Source: Pseudomonas sp. RSB 5.4
GTDB taxonomy: Bacteria > Pseudomonadota > Gammaproteobacteria > Pseudomonadales > Pseudomonadaceae
NCBI RefSeq assembly: GCF_037126175.1
Contig: NZ_CP146986.1
Location: 186,001 to 250,000 of the forward strand
Direction of reading: 5' to 3'
Length of the DNA: 64,000 bases
Made by a program: the position numbers and the translations under genes. The notes beneath the pieces are model-generated. The model was not told the origin of the DNA and made no database searches. It was given only the letters and a program-made list of their open reading frames with translations. Below are positions 12,361 through 20,783 of this stretch, one piece after another (positions within the stretch are counted from its first letter, which is position 1; each line of letters starts with the position of its first letter).

Positions 12361-13668
12361 GGTTCATCACGGATTACCGGGAAAGACGCTCTTGATCTTC
12401 ATGAAAAAGAATTCGCTATCCCGGTAACCGTACGCCATCCGCTTGATGACCTTTATTCGATTGTTTATTCCTTCCAACTGACCGGTGTGCATCGGCCAGC
12501 GAACCCGGCTCACGATGCCCCGCCAGTAACCCTTTAGCCGTGTGGCGAACTGGATCAGAGCTGGAATTTCGCTTTCATGCGCATGGCGCAGCCATTGCTT
12601 CCAGGCCGATCGCCAACCCCAGGCAGTACTCGGGGTCCAGAGTGTTTTGAGTTCAGCCTTCATCAAGTAGACCGTCATCAACGCTTGATTGGCCGCCAGC
12701 AGATCCTCCAGGCGGACCTGTTGTTCCGGCGTTTTCAAGTTCTGCGGATTGCGCAGCAACAGCCATCGCGCCTGCTTGATAACCTTGCGGGCAGGCTTGT
12801 CGTGACGCAACCGGTTAGCCTCGTCGACGCGAACCCGATCAATCACCTCTCGGCCATATTTGGCCACCACATGGAAGAGGTCGTAGACCACTCGCGCGTT
12901 GGGACAGTGCTGACGAACCTCTAGGTCAAAAGCGGTGTTCATGTCCATCGCCACCGCTTCGATGCGAGCGCAACCCTCTGGCCCCAATTCCTCGAAGAAA
13001 GGCCTGACCGCTGCTCGGCTGCGGCCTTCACCGATCCACAGCACGCGGCGTGTATCCGCATCCAGCACCACGCTGGCGTAACGATGACCTTTGAACAGGG
13101 CGAATTCGTCCATCACCAGACGTCGCGGTTGTGCCGTTGGCAAAATGCTCAACGCCGCTTGCAAAGCTCGACGCTCCAGCAACCGAACGGTGTCCCAATG
13201 CAGCCCAAACAGTTGAGCCACGTGCAGTGTGGGGAGGCGTTCGCAGGCCTGAATGACCGCCTCGGCCAAGCGCCGCGTCATGCGGGCATAACGGTCCAGC
13301 CAACTGACGGCCTCCATACGTTTACCACAGTCACGACAGACAACACGCCTGAGCAACACGCTGAGGCGCACCGCACGGCCGAGAATCGGTAAATCGCGGA
13401 CGGTTCGCTCACAATACTCATGTGTGGTTGAACAGGGTTTCTGGCAGCCGCCACAGGAAGGAAATCGGGTGGCGTGGGGAATCAGTTCGATCTGTAGGGC
13501 GTCACCATCAGGCTTGATGTTGACGACAGAAAAGCCCTCCCAAAACGGAAGGAAAGTATTAATATCGCGCATAAGAACGCCGGTTTGTTAGATGTGTTTG
13601 CTCGCACGAACATCATCAATCAAATCGGCGTTCTTGTTTCTGTGTTTCCCGGGATTCCGTGAAGAACC
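12361..13668 (-). mobile_element. ISL3-family insertion sequence, complete (1308 bp)
   Basis: The ends are imperfect inverted repeats: 12361-12384 (GGTTCATCACGGATTACCGG...) and the complement of 13645-13668 (GGTTCTTCACGGAATCCCGG...), matching at about 21 of 24 bases. It holds a single intact transposase gene and is flanked by identical 8-bp duplications at 12353-12360 and 13669-13676. Intact ends, duplication and frame suggest a fairly recent, potentially active copy. Confidence 0.95.
12367..13572 (-). CDS. ISL3-family transposase
   Basis: DDE transposase (401 aa). The N-terminal zinc-finger part has Cys pairs C40/C43 and C79/C82, a helix-turn-helix-like region follows (about 100-135), and the catalytic core carries D155 (VMDEFALFKG), D210 (AVAMDMNTAF) and E367 (GQLEGINNRIKVIKR). 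Length and motifs fit an intact ISL3 protein. The gene nearly fills the element: its stop is 6 bases from the left end and 96 bases separate its start from the right end. Confidence 0.95.
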   Translation of the reverse strand: MRDINTFLPFWEGFSVVNIKPDGDALQIELIPHATRFPSCGGCQKPCSTTHEYCERTVRDLPILGRAVRLSVLLRRVVCRDCGKRMEAVSWLDRYARMTRRLAEAVIQACERLPTLHVAQLFGLHWDTVRLLERRALQAALSILPTAQPRRLVMDEFALFKGHRYASVVLDADTRRVLWIGEGRSRAAVRPFFEELGPEGCARIEAVAMDMNTAFDLEVRQHCPNARVVYDLFHVVAKYGREVIDRVRVDEANRLRHDKPARKVIKQARWLLLRNPQNLKTPEQQVRLEDLLAANQALMTVYLMKAELKTLWTPSTAWGWRSAWKQWLRHAHESEIPALIQFATRLKGYWRGIVSRVRWPMHTGQLEGINNRIKVIKRMAYGYRDSEFFFMKIKSVFPGNP

Positions 13669-13676
13669 ATTTTTTA
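13669..13676. repeat. Target-site duplication, right copy (ATTTTTTA)
   Basis: Identical to 12353-12360. Removing the element and one copy restores an uninterrupted T-tract after the brnQ terminator stem. Confidence 0.92.
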
Positions 13677-13735
13677 TGGGTGTCAGGCAGTGTCTTTTTT
13701 CGCGAGCTAACGTCGAAGCACTGCCGAACTCCTAA

Positions 13736-13825
13736 TGTGGGAGCGAGCCTGCTCGCGAAAGCGTTGTGCCAGCCGCCATCAATGTTGTGTGATACGCCGC
13801 TTTCGCGAGCAGGCTCGCTCCCACA
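13736..13825. repeat. REPIN, GAGCGAGCCTGCTCGC class
   Basis: TGTGGGAGCGAGCCTGCTCG at the left and its complement at the right, with the outer ends being TGTGGG/CCCACA. It lies between the IS and the DUF599 gene. Confidence 0.85.
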
Positions 13826-13854
13826 GGTAGCATCCATACTCCACAGGGAATTGC

Positions 13855-14592
13855 ATGTCGTTCATCCAAGCCAACCTGATTCACCTGCTCGCCGCGCTCT
13901 GGTTCGTCATCTGCTGGGGCGGCTACACCCGCTATGCGTCGTGGAAGGCCCGCGACACCGCGTGCCTCGCCAGCGTGTTGCACCTGTACCGCGAAGACTG
14001 GATGCGCCGCATGCTGCTGCGTGACAACCGCATCGCCGACGCCAGTGTGATCGGCAATCTGGAACGTAACGCCTCGTTCTTCGCCTCCAGCACCCTGATC
14101 ATCCTCGCCGGTATTCTCACCGTGCTCGGTGCGTCCGAGCGTGCAGTGTCGTTGCTGGCGGACATCCCGATGGTGCAGCAGGCGTCGCAGGGCATGTCGG
14201 AGATCAAGTTGCTGTGCCTGGCGCTGGTGTTCGTCTATGCGTTCTTCACGTTCAGCTGGTGCATGCGTCAGTACAACTTTGCGGCGGTGCTGGTCGGTTC
14301 AGCGCCGATGATCGGTGAGCGTCAGGTCTCGGAGCAGGAGCGCAAGGCATTCGCACTGCGGGCGGCGCGGGTGATTTCGATGGCGGCCAACCAGTTCAAC
14401 TTCGGCCTGCGCTCTTATTACTTCGGCATGAGCATGCTGGCCTGGTTTGTCAGCCCATGGTTGTTCATGTTGATGAGTGCTGGAGTCGTGCTGGTGTTGT
14501 ACCGCCGCGAGTTTCATTCCGACGTTCTCGACGTGATGGTCTATACCCCTACAGAGGCGCCGTTGCCCGAAACCAATAAAGAGGCCGCTTGA
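13855..14592 (+). CDS. DUF599-family membrane protein
   Basis: Integral membrane protein (245 aa) of the DUF599 family, function unknown. Hydrophobic segments lie near 8-28 (LIHLLAALWFVICWGG), 78-95, 118-138 (LLCLALVFVYAFFTFSW) and 200-222. A polar stretch (about 28-75) with RYASWKARDTACLASVLHLY and NASFFASSTLIIL is a family hallmark. Its TGA overlaps the ATG of the MAPEG gene by one base, so the two membrane proteins are probably co-translated. Confidence 0.85.
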   Translation: MSFIQANLIHLLAALWFVICWGGYTRYASWKARDTACLASVLHLYREDWMRRMLLRDNRIADASVIGNLERNASFFASSTLIILAGILTVLGASERAVSLLADIPMVQQASQGMSEIKLLCLALVFVYAFFTFSWCMRQYNFAAVLVGSAPMIGERQVSEQERKAFALRAARVISMAANQFNFGLRSYYFGMSMLAWFVSPWLFMLMSAGVVLVLYRREFHSDVLDVMVYTPTEAPLPETNKEAA

Positions 14593-14993
14593 TGAGTATT
14601 CCGTTCTGGTGTGTGTTTATCAGTGCACTGTTGATTTACATCGCGCGTATGCCGGTGGGCAAGGCCATGAAAGAGCAGGGCGGTTACAACAACCATCTGC
14701 CGCGCCAGCAACAGGCGCAACTGACTGGCTATGGCGCGCGGGCACTGGCGGCGCACCAGAACAGCATCGAAGCGTTCATCCTGTTTGCCGTCGGTGTGCT
14801 GATGGCGCACACCACGCAAACACAAGGCTGGTTGATCGATACTCTGGCGATCATCTTCGTGATCGCACGGATTCTCTACTTGTGGCTGTACCTGGCTGAT
14901 AAACCCTCCCTGCGCAGCCTGGTCTGGCTGGTCGGCCTGATATGTTCTTTGTTGCTGATGATTAGTCCGACTTTTAGAACCGTCTTGCTCTAA
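14592..14993 (+). CDS. MAPEG-family membrane protein
   Basis: Small four-helix membrane protein (133 aa) of the MAPEG family, whose eukaryotic members are glutathione or eicosanoid enzymes; bacterial members are mostly uncharacterised. RALAAHQNSIEAFILFAVGV and ARILYLWLYLADKPSLRSLVW match the family's conserved Glu- and Arg/Tyr-containing segments. ATG 14592 is used rather than the in-frame TTG three bases earlier. A terminator follows. Confidence 0.85.
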   Translation: MSIPFWCVFISALLIYIARMPVGKAMKEQGGYNNHLPRQQQAQLTGYGARALAAHQNSIEAFILFAVGVLMAHTTQTQGWLIDTLAIIFVIARILYLWLYLADKPSLRSLVWLVGLICSLLLMISPTFRTVLL

Positions 14994-15020
14994 GCGACAC
15001 TAGCGAAAAATCACAGGCAA

Positions 15021-15054
15021 AAGAAAACCCGCACTTGGCGGGTTTTCTTTTTCT
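15021..15054. terminator. Bidirectional terminator
   Basis: AAGAAAACCCGC (15021-15032) pairs with 15038-15049 and is flanked by A- and T-rich tracts. It serves the MAPEG gene on + and the lipoprotein gene on -. Confidence 0.8.
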
Positions 15055-15068
15055 GCATCAAGTCGCAA

Positions 15069-15305
15069 TTATTGCTTCTTGGCAGCTTCTTCCTGAGCAG
15101 CCTGATTCGATTCAGCCTGATCTTTGGCGGCTTCAGCGTTTTCTTTCGCTGCGTCGTTCACTTTATCCTGAGCTTCGTTCATTTTCTGCTGAGCTTGTTC
15201 AGCATGTTGGTTGGCATCTTGAGCTTTGTCCTCGGATTTTTTATCGCAGGCAGCGAGACCGAGGGAAGCGGTCAACATCAAGGCAATAGCTAAAGTCTTA
15301 CGCAT
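15069..15305 (-). CDS. Small alanine/lysine-rich lipoprotein
   Basis: A 78-aa lipoprotein: signal peptide MRKTLAIALMLTASLGLAAC with lipobox LAAC (C20), then a highly charged Ala/Gln/Glu/Lys-rich tail (KAQDANQHAEQAQQK...) that should form one long helix or coiled coil, reminiscent of Lpp-like spacers. AAGGAGAAAC precedes the ATG at 15305; a longer in-frame extension has no good start. Envelope location is inferred; specific function unknown. It converges on the MAPEG gene. Confidence 0.85.
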   Translation of the reverse strand: MRKTLAIALMLTASLGLAACDKKSEDKAQDANQHAEQAQQKMNEAQDKVNDAAKENAEAAKDQAESNQAAQEEAAKKQ

Positions 15306-15463
15306 GGGGTGTTTCTCCTTATGGAAAATAACTACTGGCCTTAAGAACGTTGCCTCCAACGTTAAGTTCCTCATTTCTTTCAGATATATAAGTTTGTTTT
15401 TCAGTGGAACTTTTGCGTTATTTCCTACTACTGGCACAAGGCTCTGACGAGAGTAATTATCAA

Positions 15464-15940
15464 ATGGCTGAAAACCCCGTTTTTGAGCGCGCAACGCGAT
15501 TTCTCTCGGCCCTGCGTCATTGTCAGGTGCTCGGTTTGACGGTGCACAGCGCCAGCAGCGAAGGGCTGACGGTAAAGCTGCCGTACAGCGCGCAAATCGT
15601 CGGCAATCCGCAGACCGGGGTCATCCACGGCGGCGCCATTACCTCGCTGATGGACACGGCGTGCGGCATGTCCACGTTGTGCGTGCTGCCTGAATTCGAA
15701 GTCTGCCCGACCCTGGACCTGCGCATCGACTACATGCACGCCGCCGAACCGAACAAGGATGTCTACGGCTTTGCCCAGTGTTACCGGGTCACCACCGACG
15801 TAATCTTCGCCCGCGGCTTTGCCTATCAGGACGACCCGCAGCAACCCATCGCTCACGTCGTCGGTACCTTCATGCGCATGGGCAAGGGTCTGAAGGGTAC
15901 ACAGGGATTTGGTGGCAAGATCAAAGGAGAAAGCCGATGA
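15464..15940 (+). CDS. PaaI-like hotdog thioesterase (first of a pair)
   Basis: Acyl-CoA thioesterase-like protein (158 aa), single hotdog fold. VIHGGAITSLMDTACGMSTL is the family motif containing the helix and catalytic Asp, and PTLDLRIDYMHAAEPNKDV is a second conserved strand. The ATG at 15464 is chosen because it begins the conserved region; an in-frame TTG at 15404 is possible. It overlaps the next, related thioesterase by 4 bases (ATGA). The substrate is unknown. Confidence 0.85.
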   Translation: MAENPVFERATRFLSALRHCQVLGLTVHSASSEGLTVKLPYSAQIVGNPQTGVIHGGAITSLMDTACGMSTLCVLPEFEVCPTLDLRIDYMHAAEPNKDVYGFAQCYRVTTDVIFARGFAYQDDPQQPIAHVVGTFMRMGKGLKGTQGFGGKIKGESR

Positions 15941-16389
15941 GCGATGACTGGAAGCAACAACTGCAACAGGCTCACGCTCAGGGTGACTACGCGCCGCTGC
16001 TGCGGATCATTCCTTACGCCGGATTGATCGGCGTCGAATGCTCTCGGGTCGGTGATGAGTTGCTGTTCAAGCTGCCGGCGAACAAGGACAACATTGGTAA
16101 CCCTTTATTGCCGGCGATCCATGGCGGGGTGATTGCCGGGTTCATGGAGCTGGCAGCCGCGTTGCATTTGCTGATCTTCACCGGTTCGCCCGGGGTGCCG
16201 AAGATCATCGACTTTTCCCTGGATTACCTGCGTGCCGGGCAGTTTCGCGACACTTGGGCCAAATGTCAGGTCTGCCGCCAGGGCCGGCGCGTGGCCAACG
16301 TTGCCATCACCGCCTGGCAAAGCACCGAGAGCGAACCGATTGCCACCGCCCGTGCACACTTCAAAATTGATGAGCCCTTGAAATCCTGA
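15937..16389 (+). CDS. PaaI-like hotdog thioesterase (second of a pair)
   Basis: Second hotdog protein (150 aa), distantly related to its neighbour: AIHGGVIAGFMELAAALHLL occupies the motif position, with Glu where the first paralogue has Asp, and KIIDFSLDYLRAGQF matches the second motif. AAAGGAGA precedes the start, which overlaps the first gene's stop. The two may form a hetero-oligomer, since hotdog enzymes are dimeric or tetrameric, but that is inference. Confidence 0.85.
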   Translation: MSDDWKQQLQQAHAQGDYAPLLRIIPYAGLIGVECSRVGDELLFKLPANKDNIGNPLLPAIHGGVIAGFMELAAALHLLIFTGSPGVPKIIDFSLDYLRAGQFRDTWAKCQVCRQGRRVANVAITAWQSTESEPIATARAHFKIDEPLKS

Positions 16390-16470
16390 ACGCTGCCCCC
16401 AACTCAGTGAACAACCCGCCGCCGACCATCTGGGTTGCGGCCAATGCCATCTGATTGGAGTTTGATGACC

Positions 16471-18375
16471 ATGAGTGTGGAAACTCAAAAGGAAACCCTG
16501 GGCTTCCAGACCGAGGTAAAGCAGCTGCTGCACCTCATGATCCATTCGCTGTATTCCAACAAGGAAATCTTCCTTCGCGAATTGATCTCGAACGCCTCTG
16601 ACGCTGTCGACAAGCTACGCTTCGAAGCCCTGGCCAAGCCTGAGTTGCTCGAAGGTGGCGCTGAACTGAAAATCCGTGTGAGCTTCGACAAGGACGCCAA
16701 GACCGTCACGCTCGAAGACAACGGTATCGGCATGAACCGTGACGATGTGATCACCCACCTGGGGACCATCGCCAAGTCGGGCACCGCCGATTTCATGAAG
16801 AATCTCTCGGGCGATCAGAAGAAAGATTCGCACCTGATCGGCCAGTTCGGTGTCGGCTTCTACTCGGCCTTCATCGTGGCTGACCAAGTCGACGTGTACA
16901 GCCGTCGCGCCGGCATTCCTGCCAGCGAAGGCGTGCATTGGTCGTCGAAAGGCGAGGGCGAGTTTGAAGTCGCCACTATCGACAAGCCAGAGCGCGGCAC
17001 CCGCATCGTCCTGCACCTGAAAGCCGCTGAAGACGAGTTCGCCGATGGCTGGCGCCTGCGCAACATCATCAAGAAATACTCCGACCACATCGCGCTGCCG
17101 ATCGAGCTGCCGAAAGAAGTCACTGCCACCGAAGGTGAAGAGAAGCCAGCCGTTGAATGGGAAACCGTCAACCGCGCCAGCGCCCTGTGGACCCGTCCGC
17201 GCACTGAAGTGAAGGACGAGGAATACCAGGAGTTCTACAAGCACATCGCTCACGACTTCGAAAACCCGCTGGCCTGGAGCCACAACAAGGTCGAAGGCAA
17301 GCTCGAGTACAGCTCGCTGCTGTACGTGCCGGCCCGCGCGCCGTTCGATCTGTACCAGCGTGAAGCGCCGAAAGGCCTGAAGCTCTACGTGCAGCGCGTG
17401 TTCGTGATGGATCAGGCCGAGTCGTTCCTGCCGCTGTACCTGCGCTTCATCAAAGGCGTGGTCGATTCCAACGATCTGTCGCTGAACGTGTCGCGGGAAA
17501 TCCTGCAGAAAGACCCGATCATCGACTCGATGAAGTCGGCGCTGACCAAGCGCGTGCTGGACATGCTGGAAAAACTGGCGAAGAACGAGCCTGAGCAATA
17601 CAAGGGCTTCTGGAAAAACTTCGGTCAGGTCATGAAAGAAGGCCCGGCAGAAGATTTCGCCAACAAGGAAAAAATTGCCGGTCTGCTGCGTTTCGCATCG
17701 ACCCAAGGCGACGACGGCGAGCAGATCGTCGGTCTGGCCGACTACCTGGCGCGAGCCAAGGAAGGTCAGGACAAGATCTATTACCTCACCGGCGAAACCT
17801 ACGCGCAGGTCAAGAACAGCCCGCACCTGGAAGTCTTCCGCAAGAAAGGCATCGAAGTGCTGCTGCTGACCGACCGTATCGACGAGTGGCTGATGAGCTA
17901 CCTCAGCGAGTTCGACGGCAAGACTTTTGTCGACGTGGCACGCGGTGACCTCGATCTGGGCAACCTGGACTCGGAAGAGGACAAGAAAGCCGCAGAAGAA
18001 GTCGCCAAATCCAAGGAAGGTCTGGTCGAGCGCCTGAAAACCGCGCTGGGTGATTCCGTTGCCGAGGTTCGCGTCTCTCACCGTCTGACCGATTCGCCAG
18101 CCATTCTGGCGATCGGCGAACAGGACCTGGGCCTGCAAATGCGCCAGATTCTCGAAGCCAGCGGGCAGAAAGTACCGGACTCGAAGCCGATCTTCGAATT
18201 CAACCCGAGCCACCCGCTGATCGAGAAACTCGACGGCGAGCAGAACGAAGAGCGTTTTGGCGACCTGTCGCACATCCTCTTCGATCAGGCAGCCCTGGCT
18301 GCCGGCGACAGCTTGAAAGACCCGGCCGCTTATGTGCGCCGTCTGAACAAGCTGCTGGTTGAACTGTCGGTTTAA
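16471..18375 (+). CDS. htpG: Molecular chaperone HtpG (bacterial Hsp90)
   Basis: Cytosolic ATP-dependent chaperone (634 aa, normal for Pseudomonas). The N-terminal GHKL ATPase has [15 protein letters not shown] (ATP/Mg-binding Glu/Asn), DNGIGM and [11 protein letters not shown]. The middle domain includes the [10 protein letters not shown] motif with its conserved Arg, and a C-terminal dimerisation domain follows. The start at 16471 gives the usual [15 protein letters not shown]; an ATG two codons upstream is possible. The gene ends in a strong terminator. Confidence 0.97.
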   Translation: MSVETQKETLGFQTEVKQLLHLMIHSLYSNKEIFLRELISNASDAVDKLRFEALAKPELLEGGAELKIRVSFDKDAKTVTLEDNGIGMNRDDVITHLGTIAKSGTADFMKNLSGDQKKDSHLIGQFGVGFYSAFIVADQVDVYSRRAGIPASEGVHWSSKGEGEFEVATIDKPERGTRIVLHLKAAEDEFADGWRLRNIIKKYSDHIALPIELPKEVTATEGEEKPAVEWETVNRASALWTRPRTEVKDEEYQEFYKHIAHDFENPLAWSHNKVEGKLEYSSLLYVPARAPFDLYQREAPKGLKLYVQRVFVMDQAESFLPLYLRFIKGVVDSNDLSLNVSREILQKDPIIDSMKSALTKRVLDMLEKLAKNEPEQYKGFWKNFGQVMKEGPAEDFANKEKIAGLLRFASTQGDDGEQIVGLADYLARAKEGQDKIYYLTGETYAQVKNSPHLEVFRKKGIEVLLLTDRIDEWLMSYLSEFDGKTFVDVARGDLDLGNLDSEEDKKAAEEVAKSKEGLVERLKTALGDSVAEVRVSHRLTDSPAILAIGEQDLGLQMRQILEASGQKVPDSKPIFEFNPSHPLIEKLDGEQNEERFGDLSHILFDQAALAAGDSLKDPAAYVRRLNKLLVELSV

Positions 18376-18386
18376 TCACGTTGCAG

Positions 18387-18411
18387 AAAAACCCGCTTCG
18401 GCGGGTTTTTT
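18387..18411 (+). terminator. htpG terminator
   Basis: AAAAACCCGC, loop TTCG, GCGGGTTTTT plus a further T: a canonical intrinsic terminator 12 bases after the stop. Confidence 0.88.
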
Positions 18412-18442
18412 CATTCTGGTGTTTAACATTCAGGAGTCAGAA

Positions 18443-19171
18443 ATGAGCCAAGTCACTGTACGTTCCGTGGTCTATCAGCTGGATGGCCAACCTTATGAAG
18501 GTCGTCTGGCGTTCGACGCCGAGCACCAGGGCGCGCGCCCGGGCCTGTTGATGGCGCCGAACTGGATGGGCGTCAGCGCCGGTGCCGAGGAGATCGCCAA
18601 GTCGGTCGCGGCCAAGGGCTACGTGGTTTTGATTGCAGACGTGTACGGCCAGGCGGTACGTCCGCAGAATGGCGATCAGGCCGGCGCGGCGATGATGCCT
18701 CTGAAAAACGACCGTGCGCTGCTGCGCAAGCGCATGCAGGCCGCGTTCGAGCAGTTGCAGAAGCAGGGTGAAGCGGCAGTCGATACGTCGAAGTTGGCGG
18801 TGTTCGGTTTCTGCTTTGGTGGTTGCTGTGCGCTGGATTTGGCGCGCACCGGTGCGCCAGTGAAGGCCGCCGTATCGTTCCACGGCACGCTCGACTCGCC
18901 GAACCCGGCCGATGCGCAGAACATCAAGGGCTCGGTGCTGGTGTTGCACGGTGCCTCCGACCCGTTGGTGCCGAAAGAGCAATTGCCGGCGTTTGAAGAT
19001 GAGATGAACGCGGCGAAGGTCGATTGGCAGTTGCTCAGCTACGGCGGTGCGGTGCACTCGTTTACCGATCCGCATGCCAATGTGCCAGGCAAGATGATGT
19101 ACGACGCGAAGACCGCCAAGCGTGCGTTCAAGTCGATGCATGATTTGCTGGAAGAAGTGTTCAAGGGCTGA
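18443..19171 (+). CDS. Dienelactone hydrolase family protein
   Basis: Alpha/beta hydrolase (242 aa) of the dienelactone hydrolase family. The putative triad is C124 in FGFCFGGCC (nucleophile elbow), D173 in HGASDPLVP and H205 in GGAVHSFTDP. AGGAG lies 7 bases before the ATG. There are no neighbouring catechol-pathway genes, so true dienelactone hydrolysis is doubtful; a general carboxylesterase role is equally likely. Confidence 0.88.
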   Translation: MSQVTVRSVVYQLDGQPYEGRLAFDAEHQGARPGLLMAPNWMGVSAGAEEIAKSVAAKGYVVLIADVYGQAVRPQNGDQAGAAMMPLKNDRALLRKRMQAAFEQLQKQGEAAVDTSKLAVFGFCFGGCCALDLARTGAPVKAAVSFHGTLDSPNPADAQNIKGSVLVLHGASDPLVPKEQLPAFEDEMNAAKVDWQLLSYGGAVHSFTDPHANVPGKMMYDAKTAKRAFKSMHDLLEEVFKG

Positions 19172-19194
19172 TTTTTCGGCGCTTTTACTGGCCT

Positions 19195-19290
19195 CTTCGC
19201 GAGCAAGCCCGCTCCCACATTGGGATTGTGGTGTGTATAAGTTCTGAGTACACCACAAGTCCCCTGTGGGAGCGGGCTTGCTCGCGAAGG
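19195..19290. repeat. REPIN, GAGCGGGCTTGCTCGC class
   Basis: TTCGCGAGCAAGCCCGCTCC at the left and its complement at the right. Here the TTCGCG ends face outward, the reverse of the elements at 13736, 23624 and 31295. Confidence 0.85.
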
Positions 19291-19313
19291 CTTACTAACC
19301 CGCGACACAACAC

Positions 19314-20177
19314 TCAGGGCAGTTCGATTCGCTCAACTTCCCCCGGCACCGTCGGCCAATCCCCGGCCGCCCATTTGCGCCGCGCCTCATCAATCGTCGC
19401 CGGATCGCTCGCAACAAAATTCCAGTTGATTCGCCGTGGCCCGTCCAGCGGTGCGCCGCCGAACACCACCGCGTGCACATCGCTCTCGGCAGACAGGCTC
19501 AGCTCTTCCCCGGCGGGCAATACCACCAGTGCATGTGGCTCAATCACCTCGCCATTCAACTGTGCCTCCCCACTCAACACATAAATCGCGCGTTCCGCAT
19601 GCTCGGTCGGAATCAGCAATGTGGTCGCGGTCTGCATCTTCACTTCCGCGTACAGCGTAGGAGAAAGCACCGGCACCGGCGATTCCAGGCAAAAGCCTGA
19701 CCCGGCGATCATCCGAATCTGCACGCCAAGGTTATCGCTGACCGGCAGGGTTGCCGCCGGGTGATGGCTGTAATGTCCCGGGCCTTGCTCGTGATCCTTG
19801 GGCGAGGCCAGCCAGATCTGCAAGCCGTGCATGGTGAAGCTTTGCTCCCACAACGGCTCGGGTGTGCGCTCGACGTGGGCAATCGCACTGCCGGCGGTCA
19901 TCCAGCTGACATCGCCGGCGCTGACCACCTGATCGGAGCCAAGGCTGTCCTTGTGCTGGATCTGCCCTTCGAACAGGTAGGTCAGGGTCGACAGACCAAT
20001 GTGCGGATGCTGTCGGATGTTCATGCCTTTGCCCGTCGGATAAACCGTCTCGAGCATGTGGTCGAAAAACACGAAAGGCCCGACGCTGCGACATTTGGCT
20101 GACGGCAGCGGGCGCAGGATCGGCTGGCCTTCGACGTCTTCGGCGCGCGGGCGGATGATCAGTGGTTGCGTATCCAT
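19314..20177 (-). CDS. Pirin family protein
   Basis: Bicupin pirin (287 aa). The metal ligands are at the classical spacing: H57 and H59 in IRQHPHIGLST, then H101 and E103 in AHVERTPEP. Bacterial pirins include quercetin dioxygenases and regulators of metabolic enzymes; the substrate here is unknown. The gene is monocistronic, 61 bases upstream of a REPIN-flanked junction with the DLH gene and in the same direction as the osmC-like gene. Confidence 0.92.
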   Translation of the reverse strand: MDTQPLIIRPRAEDVEGQPILRPLPSAKCRSVGPFVFFDHMLETVYPTGKGMNIRQHPHIGLSTLTYLFEGQIQHKDSLGSDQVVSAGDVSWMTAGSAIAHVERTPEPLWEQSFTMHGLQIWLASPKDHEQGPGHYSHHPAATLPVSDNLGVQIRMIAGSGFCLESPVPVLSPTLYAEVKMQTATTLLIPTEHAERAIYVLSGEAQLNGEVIEPHALVVLPAGEELSLSAESDVHAVVFGGAPLDGPRRINWNFVASDPATIDEARRKWAAGDWPTVPGEVERIELP

Positions 20178-20238
20178 GGTGCATTCCAGGCTGAGCGGGT
20201 GATGCCAGAAGCATAACCCGCCGCTGGCATGAGGGAGA

Positions 20239-20655
20239 TTACTGACTGTCGAAGCCCTGTGGGGCGTGGGTTTCGATGCTGACGTCGGTGGTGGTCATCA
20301 GTTTGTGGATCGGGCAGCGATCGGCCACGCGCAGCAGTTCTTCACGCTGGGCATCGGTGAGGACACCCTTGAGGGTAAGCGTCACGTGTAGGACGTATTT
20401 GCCTTTCTGCTCTTCGCTGTTGTCGCGTTTGACCTCTACCCCCACGCCGGTCAGCGGGATGTCTTTCTTCTTCGCGTACATCTTCAGGGTCAGGGCCTTG
20501 CAGGCACCGAGTGCGGCGTCGAAGTAGTCGTGTGGCTCGGGTGCCGAGCCTTCGCCGCCGGCAGACTTCGGTACGTCGGCAAACAATTCGTGGTCATCGA
20601 TTTTTACGGTGTGACGAAAACCTTCGGCGGAGACGGTATTGACGGTAACAGTCAT
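20239..20655 (-). CDS. OsmC/Ohr-family peroxiredoxin-like protein
   Basis: OsmC-superfamily protein (138 aa). The redox Cys pair is C52 in LGACKALTLKMYA and C114 in DRCPIHKLM, as in YhfA/OsmC-like thiol peroxidases. The start MTVTVNTVSAEGF with TGAGG upstream is preferred over a longer open frame to 20739. The reducing partner and true substrate are unknown. Whether it is OsmC, Ohr or YhfA type cannot be decided; the ARG-like spacing fits YhfA best. Confidence 0.85.
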   Translation of the reverse strand: MTVTVNTVSAEGFRHTVKIDDHELFADVPKSAGGEGSAPEPHDYFDAALGACKALTLKMYAKKKDIPLTGVGVEVKRDNSEEQKGKYVLHVTLTLKGVLTDAQREELLRVADRCPIHKLMTTTDVSIETHAPQGFDSQ

Positions 20656-20783
20656 GGCAACCTCACTGGCAGTAGGAAAAGTCGTGCGATCAAAAAAGAC
20701 CTTGCAGTTATAGAGCATTCCTACGGAGGCGCGTTCCACTTTCCTGCAGGATGAACCCTTGTCATCGGCTCAAGGTCTAGGCT

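Noticed and set aside
12361..13676. Genomic island or prophage around the IS
   Set aside because: Only one IS is present; both flanks are core genes, and there is no integrase or att-like repeat. The tRNA genes at the far end also have no integrase beside them.
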